From Microcystis wesenbergii FACHB-1317 (GTDB lineage Bacteria; Cyanobacteriota; Cyanobacteriia; Cyanobacteriales; Microcystaceae): a stretch of DNA of 64,000 nucleotides. The notes below the pieces were generated by a model. That model made no database searches. It was not told the DNA's origin and saw only the letters and a program-made list of their open reading frames with translations. A program made the position numbers and the translations under genes. Shown piece after piece: positions 56,201-64,000 of this stretch; position 1 is the first letter of the stretch, and each line of letters opens with the position of its first letter. The DNA is taken from assembly GCF_014696875.1 (NCBI RefSeq), contig NZ_JACJQV010000211.1:1-64000 (forward strand), given 5' to 3'.

Positions 56201-57091
56201 GTGAGTAAGCCAATTTTTGAACTGGTGGACAAATTACCGACGAATAATCTCACCGTCAAAGTCCTCAAAACCCTTGATTATGTGGTGCCGGGGCAGTGGG
56301 ATAACCTAGTCGGGTTTAAAAATACGATTATCAAAGTCACCGGCGAAACCGACGAAAGCATGATTCAACAGATTGGCGATCGAGCCGTTTGGTTGTTTAA
56401 TGATAAATCCCAGGGCTATCAACGGGCGCTCTGGCTCTACCAAACCATCGACAGCGCCGATAATGCCCTAGCCACCGCCTCTCTTGCTAATGCCGTCGGT
56501 GGTAAAATTCCCCTCATGGGCGGTTTAATCGAAAAATTAACCCCTGCCCCCGAAAAAGCGCAAACCATCGATCTAACCTTGAAATTAGTGACCGAATTAG
56601 TCGCTTTTTGTCAAATTAATGGCATTCCGGGGGATAGTATCGATGATTTCGTCGCTTCTCTGGGAGATTATAGCGGCGAATCCCTGATGCGGATGGCGGC
56701 GTTAGTTTGTTTGGATGGTTTAATTCCCCTGGGGGGCAGTTTTATCCGCAAAGTGGAATCCACCCTCAGCATTCTCAGGCCGGAAGAATTAGAATCTAAC
56801 TCCACTTTCGGCAGTATTAAAGAATTGATTCCGGGGGGAAATACTGCCAGAAAATTAGACTTTATCGGTCAAAGTTTCGACTCGACTAAAGGTTGGATGA
56901 GTGGTTTTGTCAGCGAGCGCGATTTGACCCAGCAGGGATTATTGAGCAAAATTCAGGGATTTATCGACTTTTCTGCCGATAAATTGGTATATGTCGGTGC
57001 ATTCCTCGATATGACGACTAATTACTATGAACATACTGGCATTCAAACCCTGGCTCGTCGTTTAATCGAAAGAGCCGTGGCGGAAATTTAA
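56201..57091 (+). CDS. conserved cyanobacterial protein, unknown function
   Basis: A 296-residue protein starting at GTG 56201 with AAGGAG at 56190-56195. Largely helical, with KLTPAPEKAQ, ALVCLDGLIPLGGSF and a C-terminal DKLVYVGAFLDM. No catalytic motif recognised. The operon partner is the lipoprotein gene 10 nt upstream, which suggests an envelope or lipid-related function, but this is speculation. Confidence 0.65.
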   Translation: MSKPIFELVDKLPTNNLTVKVLKTLDYVVPGQWDNLVGFKNTIIKVTGETDESMIQQIGDRAVWLFNDKSQGYQRALWLYQTIDSADNALATASLANAVGGKIPLMGGLIEKLTPAPEKAQTIDLTLKLVTELVAFCQINGIPGDSIDDFVASLGDYSGESLMRMAALVCLDGLIPLGGSFIRKVESTLSILRPEELESNSTFGSIKELIPGGNTARKLDFIGQSFDSTKGWMSGFVSERDLTQQGLLSKIQGFIDFSADKLVYVGAFLDMTTNYYEHTGIQTLARRLIERAVAEI

Positions 57092-57277
57092 GTGGCACCG
57101 GGGGCAGGGATGGACAGACCGATACCAAATCGGTTTTTAATAGCATGATTAAGTCCCAATTCAACTTTAAAAACCCAGTTATGGATTGTTTCCCCCTGCT
57201 CCGGCACTCACCCACTTTCCTATACCTTTTCCACAGGGTTTAGTATTATAATATCCCCTCCTTAGCCCCTCAAGGTC

Positions 57278-57928
57278 ATGAATCAGGCACAACTTATCCA
57301 TGCCGCTAAACTCCAGCATCCAGCCGCTATTATTGCTCTACTTAACCAAAGTCTCTTAACCAGAAAAATAGAGGTTATTGAAGCCACCCCACAAGAAAAT
57401 GCCCTGACTCTAAAAGTTCAATCCAAAAATATACCTAATCAACACAAGTTATTACCTTTTTTGTCGGCAGAAATCAAAAGCTTGGGCATCGATGGATTAG
57501 AACAAGTGATCGTTTACGGTATGACCGAGGCATCCGATATCCCCGCTTGGGAAGAATCGATAACCCTGAGTCAAGATGATTTAATCGTCAATCGTGTCAC
57601 CAAATTAAACTCTTTGCCGATAATAACCGCAGAAATCGCCGAAAATGACCGAGAAGATGCCCCAGAAGCTTTGGAAGACTCTGAAACAACCGAAGAAAAA
57701 GCCCTAGAGAAACCGGAGGAGTTCACTGAAGCTGCTGAGAATATTGTGGCCACTGGTGAGCGATTTTCCCTATCTCATCGGAGACACTCCTCTTTTCCCC
57801 TCAGTATAATTTTGCCTTACCTAGCGATCGGTTTTGGTGCTGGAATTATTATAGGTGCTTACTTTGGCTATCAAAAAGCAGTGAGTGAAATGCCCGCACA
57901 AAATGGAGCGATCGAACAACCCCGATAA
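57278..57928 (+). CDS. single-span membrane protein, unknown function
   Basis: A 216-residue protein. The first 100 residues form a soluble alpha/beta domain (MNQAQLIHAAKLQHP, VIVYGMTEASDIPAWEESI). An acidic linker (EAPEALEDSETTEEKALEKP, about 128-150) follows, and then a C-terminal membrane helix (LPYLAIGFGAGIIIGAYFG). The soluble domain resembles the N-terminus of several cyanobacterial tail-anchored proteins; family not named. Confidence 0.62.
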   Translation: MNQAQLIHAAKLQHPAAIIALLNQSLLTRKIEVIEATPQENALTLKVQSKNIPNQHKLLPFLSAEIKSLGIDGLEQVIVYGMTEASDIPAWEESITLSQDDLIVNRVTKLNSLPIITAEIAENDREDAPEALEDSETTEEKALEKPEEFTEAAENIVATGERFSLSHRRHSSFPLSIILPYLAIGFGAGIIIGAYFGYQKAVSEMPAQNGAIEQPR

Positions 57929-58104
57929 ATTTTCTTGTCCCCAACCTGATATGATCGAAATTGGCGATCTTACGATTAAGACCAATGCAAAATTTTCCTA
58001 TCTCCAAATCTCAATGATTTAGGGCTTTTTTTCTTGGGAATTTGTCGTTAAGGACAGCAGCACCAGCTTATTTTTTATCTTTAGCCCCACATATCTAACC
58101 GCTC

Positions 58105-58503
58105 ATGTCTATTGAAGAAGCCTTGAAACTCCTAAAAGAATATGGCTGTATTCAACTAAAAATTGCCCAATCCCCTGAAGAAGAAGAAGCTCTAAGACAG
58201 GCAATTTTATTAGTTAACCAAGGTTCGGAATCAATTAATTTAGGTATCTGTGCCGATAACAATGAAGAGGGATTTAAAGCCCTGAAAATTTATCTACAAG
58301 CCCTAGGATACCCCCTACCTAATACTCTCCCAGAAGACCAGCCAGAACCGGGAGCGGTGTATATTAAATACAGTACCCAAAGACAAGCTTCCTATCTCGA
58401 TTCCTACACGGGAACCTATCGCGGTGTTCTGATTTCTTGTCAATCAGAAAATGATCAATTAGTCGGTACTTATGGTCACTTTCCCCTCGATTTATTCTCT
58501 TAA
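58105..58503 (+). CDS. DUF1824 family protein
   Basis: A 132-residue conserved cyanobacterial protein with the DUF1824 pattern (ALKIYLQALGYPLP, GAVYIKYSTQRQASYLDSYTGTYRGVL). Function unknown. Complete-looking, with no membrane segment. Confidence 0.75.
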   Translation: MSIEEALKLLKEYGCIQLKIAQSPEEEEALRQAILLVNQGSESINLGICADNNEEGFKALKIYLQALGYPLPNTLPEDQPEPGAVYIKYSTQRQASYLDSYTGTYRGVLISCQSENDQLVGTYGHFPLDLFS

Positions 58504-58568
58504 GAGGCATAGTTTTTGGGTTATTTAAGCGATTAACCATCAGCCGGACAGTGATTACTGTTTACAAA

Positions 58569-58672
58569 TAAGTAGGTGGGTGTTAAAAATTGTCAGATAC
58601 CCCCCTTATCAAGGGGGGCAGTGGGGATCAAAGACAAAATCTATCTTCAATTTAATTGAAGCCACTTACTTA
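58569..58672. repeat. MITE-like element, TAAGTAG family, inverted copy
   Basis: A 104-bp copy in the opposite orientation to 53219-53322, with ends TAAGTAGGTGGG and CCACTTACTTA. Confidence 0.75.
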
Positions 58673-58732
58673 ACAACCAAAAAGCTCCCCACTCCTGTCC
58701 ACTGAATTCTTAACTTTTTACCTGAAAAAAAT

Positions 58733-59416
58733 ATGTATTTGTTAATTCCAGCAGCGGGAATGGGTAAACGGATGGGCAGCGATCGCAATAAGTTACTGCT
58801 CACCCTGCACGGAAAACCGCTCCTCGCTTGGACTTTGCTGGCTGCCATGGAATCTAGGGCAATTATCTGGATTGGCATCATGGCACAACCGGAAGACTTT
58901 GAGGAGATCCGAGCAATTATCACCCCTATAAATGCCCTTAAACCCGTGCAAATCATCCAAGGAGGTGAAACCAGACAAAAATCGGTTTACAATGGCTTAC
59001 AAGCCCTACCAGAGGGGGCTGAGACGGTTTTAATTCACGATGGGGCGCGCTGTTTAGCCACTCCCGAATTATTCGATCGCTGTGCTGTCGCTTTAGCCAC
59101 CTGTCAGGGTTTCATAGCGGCGATTCCGGTGAAAGATACGATTAAAATTGTCGATAGCAAGGGTTGGATTGAGGATACACCGGATCGCTCGCGGTTATGG
59201 GCAGCCCAAACGCCCCAGGGTTTTCAGGTAAAATTATTAAAAGAATGTCATGAACAGGGCCGAAAATTAGCTTGGGAAGTCACCGACGATGCCGCCTTAT
59301 TAGAAAAATGTGGTTTTCCCGTCAAAATTGTCGTCGGTGAAGAAACTAACTTAAAAATTACTACTCCGGGGGATCTGGCAATTGCCGAATATATTTTAAG
59401 TCAACGTTTGCCATAA
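58733..59416 (+). CDS. ispD: 2-C-methyl-D-erythritol 4-phosphate cytidylyltransferase
   Basis: Third step of the MEP isoprenoid pathway. The 227-residue protein has LIPAAGMGKRMGSDRNK (residues 3-19, CTP-binding loop), GGETRQKSVYNGLQAL, VLIHDGARCL and AVALATC, ending in the conserved VTDDAALLE (D/ALLE) and ETNLKITTPGDL. Normal length. Confidence 0.94.
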   Translation: MYLLIPAAGMGKRMGSDRNKLLLTLHGKPLLAWTLLAAMESRAIIWIGIMAQPEDFEEIRAIITPINALKPVQIIQGGETRQKSVYNGLQALPEGAETVLIHDGARCLATPELFDRCAVALATCQGFIAAIPVKDTIKIVDSKGWIEDTPDRSRLWAAQTPQGFQVKLLKECHEQGRKLAWEVTDDAALLEKCGFPVKIVVGEETNLKITTPGDLAIAEYILSQRLP

Positions 59417-59470
59417 AAGTTGACAGTGATTGTATTAGACTAGGTAGCGGTCAACTCTAGGCGGTCTCTG

Positions 59471-60412
59471 ATGACTTTTCCCTTTATATCAGTAATCATT
59501 CCCATCTACAATGGTGAAGATGATCTTCCCGATTTGCTCAAATGTTTGCAAAGTCAAACCTATCCCCGAGAGCAAGTGGAGTATCTTCTCGTAAATAACA
59601 ATAGCAGCGATCAAACCGGGTCTATTTTAGAACAGGCAGTGATCGAGAGTAAAGAGTCGGGATTTCCGTTAGTTGTGCTTACAGAAAATCAGATTCAAAG
59701 TTCCTACGCAGCTCGTAATTTAGGCATAAAAACTGCCCGTTATGATCTGTTAGTTTTCACCGATGCCGATTGTCGTCCCTCCTATCAATGGTTAGCAGAA
59801 ATAGTTAAACCCTTTAGTGATGCTGATATCGGTATCGTTGCGGGGGAAATACTCGCCTTAACTGGTAACTCGATCCTAGAAAAATATGCTGAACGTCGAG
59901 AGATTCTCTCGCAAAAATTTCTCTTAGAACACCCTTTTTCTCCCTACGGTCAAACAGCTAATCTAGCAATTAGAAAAGCCGCTTTTGAGAAAGTTGGTTT
60001 ATTTCGTCCCTATTTAACCACAGGCGGCGATGCCGATATCTGCTGGCGAATTTTACGAGAAACTCAATGGCAATTAGCCTATGCACCCACCGCCGTTATT
60101 TGCCATCGTCATCGTTCGACTATCAAGAGTTTTCGCAGTCAATTTCAACGCTACGGCCGTTCAAATCGCTATTTACATGAACTACATGGTTGTGATTTAC
60201 AAAGGAATTTTACCAGTTCCGAATTAATTTATCGTCTCGGTCGTTGGTTATTAAAAGAGCTACCAAAAAATACTCTCAAGTTACTGTTTGGTAAAGCTGA
60301 TATAGTAGATTTATTGGCTACTCCCCTCGATTTAATTGGGTTTCAGTCCCGCAGCCAAGGACAAGCCACGGTCAAATTACCCGAAAAAGCTAAAGAAATC
60401 GAATGGCTTTAA
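59471..60412 (+). CDS. family 2 glycosyltransferase
   Basis: A 313-residue GT-A-fold glycosyltransferase (GT2): ISVIIPIYNGEDDLPDLL, YLLVNNNSSDQT, DADCR (DxD-like metal site, about 96-100), DADICWRI. The substrate is not determined, and no polysaccharide cluster is adjacent. Confidence 0.85.
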   Translation: MTFPFISVIIPIYNGEDDLPDLLKCLQSQTYPREQVEYLLVNNNSSDQTGSILEQAVIESKESGFPLVVLTENQIQSSYAARNLGIKTARYDLLVFTDADCRPSYQWLAEIVKPFSDADIGIVAGEILALTGNSILEKYAERREILSQKFLLEHPFSPYGQTANLAIRKAAFEKVGLFRPYLTTGGDADICWRILRETQWQLAYAPTAVICHRHRSTIKSFRSQFQRYGRSNRYLHELHGCDLQRNFTSSELIYRLGRWLLKELPKNTLKLLFGKADIVDLLATPLDLIGFQSRSQGQATVKLPEKAKEIEWL

Positions 60413-60416
60413 TTCA

Positions 60417-60445
60417 GTTATCAGTTATCAGTGATCAGTTATCAG
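60417..60445. repeat. heptamer tandem repeat (TTATCAG)
   Basis: Three units, immediately after the glycosyltransferase stop, extending into the truncated hicB gene end (the protein's last residues LISKQ come from this type of sequence). Confidence 0.6.
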
Positions 60446-60467
60446 ATGTGAGTTTTCAGTTCAATGA

Positions 60468-60641
60468 TTACTGTTTACTGATTAAGGTTTCCTCTATGGT
60501 TTCTCCCTGAGTGAAACATCCTGGAAGATACTTAATTTCTGATACATAGCCCTCGTCATCATCAGGATAAATTGTTATTGGATATTTTAACCCCAAATAA
60601 AACTCTAATGATTCAAGATTAGTTTTATTACTTGTAATCAT
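60468..60641 (-). pseudogene. truncated HicB-type antitoxin
   Basis: A 57-codon frame (ATG 60641, RBS-like AAAGAGG just upstream). The region YPITIYPDDDEGYVSEIKYL followed by PGCFTQGETIEET is the N-terminal half of HicB antitoxins. It then breaks off into LISKQ and a stop in repeat-derived sequence, so the DNA-binding or C-terminal part is missing. The toxin gene is absent. Confidence 0.75.
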
Positions 60642-60828
60642 ATTTTTACCTCTTTAAAGTTAGCAAATAGGATCAATATATTTTGAATAAATATCCAGAA
60701 AACAGCAAGAAGGGAATCAGCTTTAAACCTTGTCCGTCAACTATCCATTCCCCTATTCTGGCACTCCCCGCTTCAAAGTGGGGGACAAAATGAGGTAAGG
60801 TAAAAAAGCTGTGCCGATAACCGAGACT

Positions 60829-61662
60829 ATGACCGTTGAATGGCAATCCGTCAAAACCTACGAGGATATTCTTTACCATAAATGGGGGGGAATCGCCAAA
60901 ATCACTATAAATCGCCCCCATAAGCGTAATGCCTTCCGTCCGAAGACAGTTTTTGAGCTTTACGACGCTTTCTGTGATGCTCGCGAGGATGCCCGCATTG
61001 GGGTAGTATTGCTCACGGGTGCAGGTCCCCACAGCGACGGCAAATATGCTTTTTGTTCCGGCGGCGATCAGACGGTGCGCGGTCAGGCGGGTTATATTGG
61101 CGATGATGGCGTACCCCGGCTCAATGTGCTGGATTTACAGAAATTAATTCGCTCCATCCCCAAGGTAGTTATCGCGCTGGTGGCAGGTTATGCGGTCGGG
61201 GGCGGTCATGTTTTGCACTTGGTTTGTGATTTAACCTTAGCGGCGGATAACGCCATTTTCGGCCAGACCGGTCCGAAAGTGGGCAGTTTTGACGGCGGTT
61301 TTGGCTCTAGTTATCTGGCCCGGGTGGTCGGTCAGAAAAAGGCTCGCGAGATTTGGTTTCTCTGTCGGCAGTATAACGCCCAACAAGCTTTAGACATGGG
61401 TTTGGTTAACCATGTCGTCCCGGTGGAGGAATTAGAGCGGGAAGGGATTAAATGGTCCTTAGAAATTCTCGAAAAAAGTCCCTTGGCGATTCGCTGCCTA
61501 AAATCGGCTTTTAATGCTGATTGTGATGGTCAAGCGGGTTTACAGGAGTTAGCGGGCAATGCCACTTTACTCTACTATATGACCGCCGAAGGAGCCGAAG
61601 GTAAACAGGCTTTCCTGGAAAAACGTCCCCCCGATTTTAGTCAATATCCTTGGCTACCCTAA
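60829..61662 (+). CDS. menB: 1,4-dihydroxy-2-naphthoyl-CoA synthase
   Basis: Ring-closing step in phylloquinone synthesis for photosystem I. About 277 residues from ATG 60829 ([21 protein letters not shown]). Crotonase-fold motifs are present: [20 protein letters not shown] (oxyanion), [30 protein letters not shown] and the C-terminal Tyr-containing [15 protein letters not shown] 60811 is an alternative start but adds a non-conserved leader. Confidence 0.94.
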   Translation: MTVEWQSVKTYEDILYHKWGGIAKITINRPHKRNAFRPKTVFELYDAFCDAREDARIGVVLLTGAGPHSDGKYAFCSGGDQTVRGQAGYIGDDGVPRLNVLDLQKLIRSIPKVVIALVAGYAVGGGHVLHLVCDLTLAADNAIFGQTGPKVGSFDGGFGSSYLARVVGQKKAREIWFLCRQYNAQQALDMGLVNHVVPVEELEREGIKWSLEILEKSPLAIRCLKSAFNADCDGQAGLQELAGNATLLYYMTAEGAEGKQAFLEKRPPDFSQYPWLP

Positions 61663-61689
61663 TCAGTGATCAGTAAACAGTAAACAGTA

Positions 61690-61740
61690 ATCAGTGGGAA
61701 GTGGGGAGTGGGAAGTGGGAAGTGGGAAATGGGGAGATAG
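61690..61740. repeat. heptamer tandem repeat (AGTGGGA)
   Basis: Tandem AGTGGGA/AGTGGGG/AATGGGG units downstream of menB, in a gap that has no other gene. Confidence 0.65.
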
Positions 61741-62159
61741 GGGAATGGGGAAGTGAGGAGAAAAAAGCGTTCGACAAAAGCTCACGCCGAAGTCTGATGG
61801 CTGATAGCTAAAAGGCTGGCTGCTCCTTCAGATTCAGGCTCGCCAGCTATCTTCTCGCTGGAATCGCCATTAAAATTTCAATGCTATAAGTGGGTGGGTG
61901 GAATTAAATATAACCCACATTCCGCACCCTAAGTGTCACAAGGTCTCAAAAGAGGAAGATGCCTGAGTCAAAATACTTATCTAGAGGAGTGAGTTGGCGG
62001 CAAGCTGCCACCAACTAAGCCGAAAATTTCAGGGTTCCCCCGGTCATTCTCAATAAACAGTGCTTGTTGAGAATAACCGAGCAATCAGACTTAACATCTA
62101 GGGGGAGATGTTCCAGTTGCTCCCTTTGTTTTGTCACCCCTGGAAGTCAATCCATCTGG
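61741..62159. other. non-coding region with MITE fragment and IS edge
   Basis: A left-end MITE fragment (TAAGTGGGTGGGTGG at 61889, matching 5228 onward) stops near 61914, where sequence CATTCCGCACCCTAAGTGTC begins, a likely boundary of the IS1634-like element. A hairpin with arms ATTCTCAATAA/TTGTTGAGAAT is at about 62046-62076. No gene is seen. Confidence 0.5.
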
Positions 62160-62990
62160 TCAAGATAAGAGATAATATTCCTGGCCAGGTTTGGGAAAAA
62201 ATCTCAAAATGTTGCGCCTCTCATCCGTTAAGTTACTAATCTTTTGATTGTCTTGAATAGGTCGGAGATGAATTCCTTGAAAGTTCTGAAATATCCAGCG
62301 TAATGTTGGTCGGTCAGTTGACTTACCCAACGGATTTTTGAGTCCCGTCTCCTGCTGTTTTAAATTCAGACGAAGTTGTCTTTGACCAATAGTATAAACC
62401 AGCAGGCACAAGCCCATGAGCATGGCCATGACCTCAATTCTATGGGGAGATTTGAGAAAGACACTGTGGGCAAAAAAGCAGGGGTCTTTGAGATAAGAAA
62501 AGAAAATGCTCTTTCCGGCGCTTGTTGCCCTTTATATTTTTTGAGTATATCCTCACTGCTCAATCGTTGTTTCGCCAATTTGTTAGTCGCTAAAACGAAT
62601 CGTCCTGCTCGTTTCTTTAGCCTCTCAATGGCGGACAAATTCAACTCTAATTCGGCTTGAACCTGATAGCCTTGAGAGGGCAAATCGTCTTTTGATTTGA
62701 GTTTTGACCGCTCTCGTCTCAGGCGGAATGAGATTGACTTTAATCTCCGTTAACTGATGATATTTTAAGGAGTCAGATAATCCTTTGGCTATCGCCAACG
62801 CCACCGCTCTATTCTCAAATTCTCTTCGGGATAGTTGCCGGATTTTTTCTTATGCCCAATTCTTTTCCTGCTCGATTTTTTTCTCTAATTTTTTCAAGTC
62901 TGATTCTTTTCTAGCTTGACTTTCAACTAGCAACCATCTTGGTTCTATCCCCCTTTTTAACTGTTTTTGGATAAATTGTTCTTGATTGGG
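61914..62990 (-). mobile_element. decayed IS1634-like insertion sequence
   Basis: The boundaries are approximate. The left edge is marked by the interrupted MITE fragment at 61914, the right one by the ParD-like segment ending near 62949. The transposase inside is broken by stops and frameshifts (see the pseudogene). Confidence 0.6.
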
Positions 62991-63008
62991 TTTTAGTTGA
63001 ATATTCAT
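62160..63008 (-). pseudogene. IS1634-family transposase fragment fused to a ParD-like start
   Basis: Three frames on the minus strand carry pieces of an IS1634-type DDE transposase: QARKESDLKKLEKKIEQEKN then ENRAVALAIAKGLS; RAGRFVLATN with APERAFSFL; and MGLCLLVYTIGQRQLRL, RPTLRWIFQNFQGIHL, NLTDERRNILRF. The 5' half and DDE region are absent or scrambled. The ATG 63008 frame starts MNIQLKPNQEQFIQKQL, the N-terminus of ParD-like antitoxins, and switches to transposase sequence after about 20 residues. Confidence 0.78.
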
Positions 63009-63366
63009 GATGACTTTTGTAAGGTTAAGGGTTAAGTCGAGTGTCCTGTTTCATTTTACTACAAGGATTAGCTAAAATAGGTTAGTTGAGGTGCATTACA
63101 TAACATTAACGCCCCTTCCGAGATCGGCGATCGCTCCTTGTTTGAGTTGGTCAATGAGAGCATTATCTCGTTCCCCGGTTCTACCTGAATATTGCTTTAA
63201 GGCAGAGCCTTGAAACAAGGGAAATGAGTAGGTAGGGTGCGTTAGGAGCGCGACAATATTATTTAATTTACATTAATTACATACGCGACGTAACGCACCA
63301 ATATTATCCTAAATCCCTTGAGTAACCCACAGAAAAGGGGTTTCTCCGAGAAACCCCTTTTCTACT
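63009..63366. repeat. intergenic repeats, no gene recognised
   Basis: A GTAGGGTGCGTTA...TAACGCACC inverted repeat occupies 63232-63302, and a GGGGTTTCTCCGAGAAACCCC hairpin 63338-63359. A short antisense frame in 63105-63165 reads like the tail of a lost protein but is too short to name. Confidence 0.5.
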
Positions 63367-63882
63367 CATGCACTCATGCAAAAAGGGGAATAAATAATCA
63401 GTAGATCGTAGGTTGGGTTGAACGATAGTGAAACCCAACACTTTTAAATAATTGGGTTGGGTTTCGTTCCTCAACCCAACCTACGGCTCTTTTAAATAAT
63501 TGGGTTGGGTTTCGTTCCTCAACCCAACCTACGGCTCTCATGCACTCATGCAAAAAGGGGAATAAATAATCAGTAGATCGTAGGTTGGGTTGAACGATAG
63601 TGAAACCCAACACTTTTAAATAATTGGGTTGGGTTTCGTTCCTCAACCCAACCTACGGCTCTTTTAAATAATTGGGTTGGGTTTCGTTCCTCAACCCAAC
63701 CTACGGCTCTCATGCACTCATGCAAAAAGGGGAATAAATAATCAGTAGATCGTAGGTTGGGTTGAACGATAGTGAAACCCAACACTTTTAAATAATTGGG
63801 TTGGGTTTCGTTCCTCAACCCAACCTACGGCTCTTTTAAATAATTGGGTTGGGTTTCGTTCCTCAACCCAACCTACGGCTCA
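63367..63882. repeat. 172-bp tandem repeat, three copies
   Basis: Near-identical units at 63367, 63539 and 63711, each made of CATGCACTCATGCAAAAAGG, a hairpin GTAGGTTGGGTT...AACCCAAC and two copies of a ~49-bp TTGGGTTGGGTTTCGTTCCT segment. Short antisense frames repeat in every unit and are not genes. Confidence 0.9.
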
Positions 63883-64000
63883 AAAAAAAAAATCGACCCG
63901 CCCTAAGGCGGGAGACAAAGGGCAAAAGAGGGCTCTTCGGGACTTGGTATGGTTCGATAGGGGGGCATAAATCGACTAAATCCTTATCTGGCAAGAGACT
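63883..64000. other. window-edge sequence with hairpin, unresolved
   Basis: After an A-run there is a CCCGCCCTAAGGCGGG hairpin and a G-rich stretch with GAGGGCTCTTCGGG. It could be part of an RNA gene or a leader continuing beyond the window. I cannot assign it. Confidence 0.3.

Noticed and set aside
63009-63366. Origin of replication candidate in the repeat-rich region
   Set aside because: No dnaA gene, DnaA-box cluster or dnaN neighbours; only dispersed hairpins are present.
63398-63818. Two identical 82-residue antisense ORFs
   Set aside because: They are translations of the 172-bp tandem repeat (hairpin-rich GGTTGGGTT sequence) with no start signals and identical repetition; not genes.

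Overview
The window looks like a chromosomal segment of a unicellular cyanobacterium, most likely Microcystis or a close relative. The evidence is the oxygenic-photosynthesis genes (chlG, chlD, petH with a phycobilisome-linker domain, petP, a high-light-inducible protein, menB). The HIP1 octamer GCGATCGC is also abundant, and there is a heavy load of Uma2-type nucleases, XisH/XisI, antitoxins, PEP-CTERM, MITE-like repeats and heptamer tandem repeats. Genus assignment is inference; cyanobacterial origin is well supported.

Layout. 0.2-2.7 kb: dTDP-rhamnose operon (rfbC-rfbD-rfbA, minus strand). 2.8-5.0 kb: overlapping bioB-bioY-lspA. 5.2-7.9 kb: HNH nuclease pair and a free-standing fatty acyl-AMP ligase. 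8.0-21.0 kb: an accessory island bracketed by two near-identical Uma2 genes with their leaders. It contains a 1257-residue Eco57I/PglX-like adenine methyltransferase fused to an AlbA_2 domain, a 1119-residue PLD-nuclease/SNF2 helicase, and between them a run of toxin-antitoxin-type genes (HicA, XisH/XisI, several antitoxins without toxins, DUF6883/DUF4926). 21-30 kb: core genes (purE, TPR protein, cysH, alpha/beta-fold protein, dynamin-like GTPase, cysQ-type phosphatase, ChaN). 29.9-31.9 kb: petH and a stand-alone duplicate of its N-terminal CpcD domain, separated by a decayed IS200/IS605-type element. 32-37 kb: rlmN, rimK, an iron-type ABC ATPase, a nucleoside phosphorylase-like gene and tRNA-Leu(GAG). 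37-42 kb: accessory Rpn, Uma2 and PD-(D/E)XK genes and a PEP-CTERM protein. 41.7-50.3 kb: ABC permease, petP, Get3-like ATPase, chlG, BI-1 protein, an unlisted hli gene, metallopeptidase, Uma2, TldE. 50.3-51.4 kb: a 432-bp tandem repeat. 51.4-61.7 kb: ABC permease, chlD, three uncharacterised genes, DUF1824, ispD, glycosyltransferase, a truncated hicB and menB. 61.7-64.0 kb: decayed IS1634-like transposase and a 172-bp tandem triplication.

The most interesting system is the 8-21 kb island. The methyltransferase shows no recognisable nuclease motif of its own, whereas the helicase carries a PLD (HxK...GSSN) nuclease-like domain. This suggests a two-gene modification/restriction system with DISARM-like logic but without drmB. 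The ~0.8-kb direct repeats on either side offer a homologous-recombination route for loss or gain of the whole island. Within it, four consecutive antitoxin genes lack toxins, and one is preceded by a 20-codon toxin stump.

A second theme is mobile-repeat remodelling of gene ends. A MITE family with TAAGTAG termini abuts the rlmN start codon and supplies the stop codon of the HNH gene. Coiled-coil tails of Uma2, Rpn and PD-(D/E)XK proteins are built from in-frame 12-, 21- or 33-bp tandem repeats.
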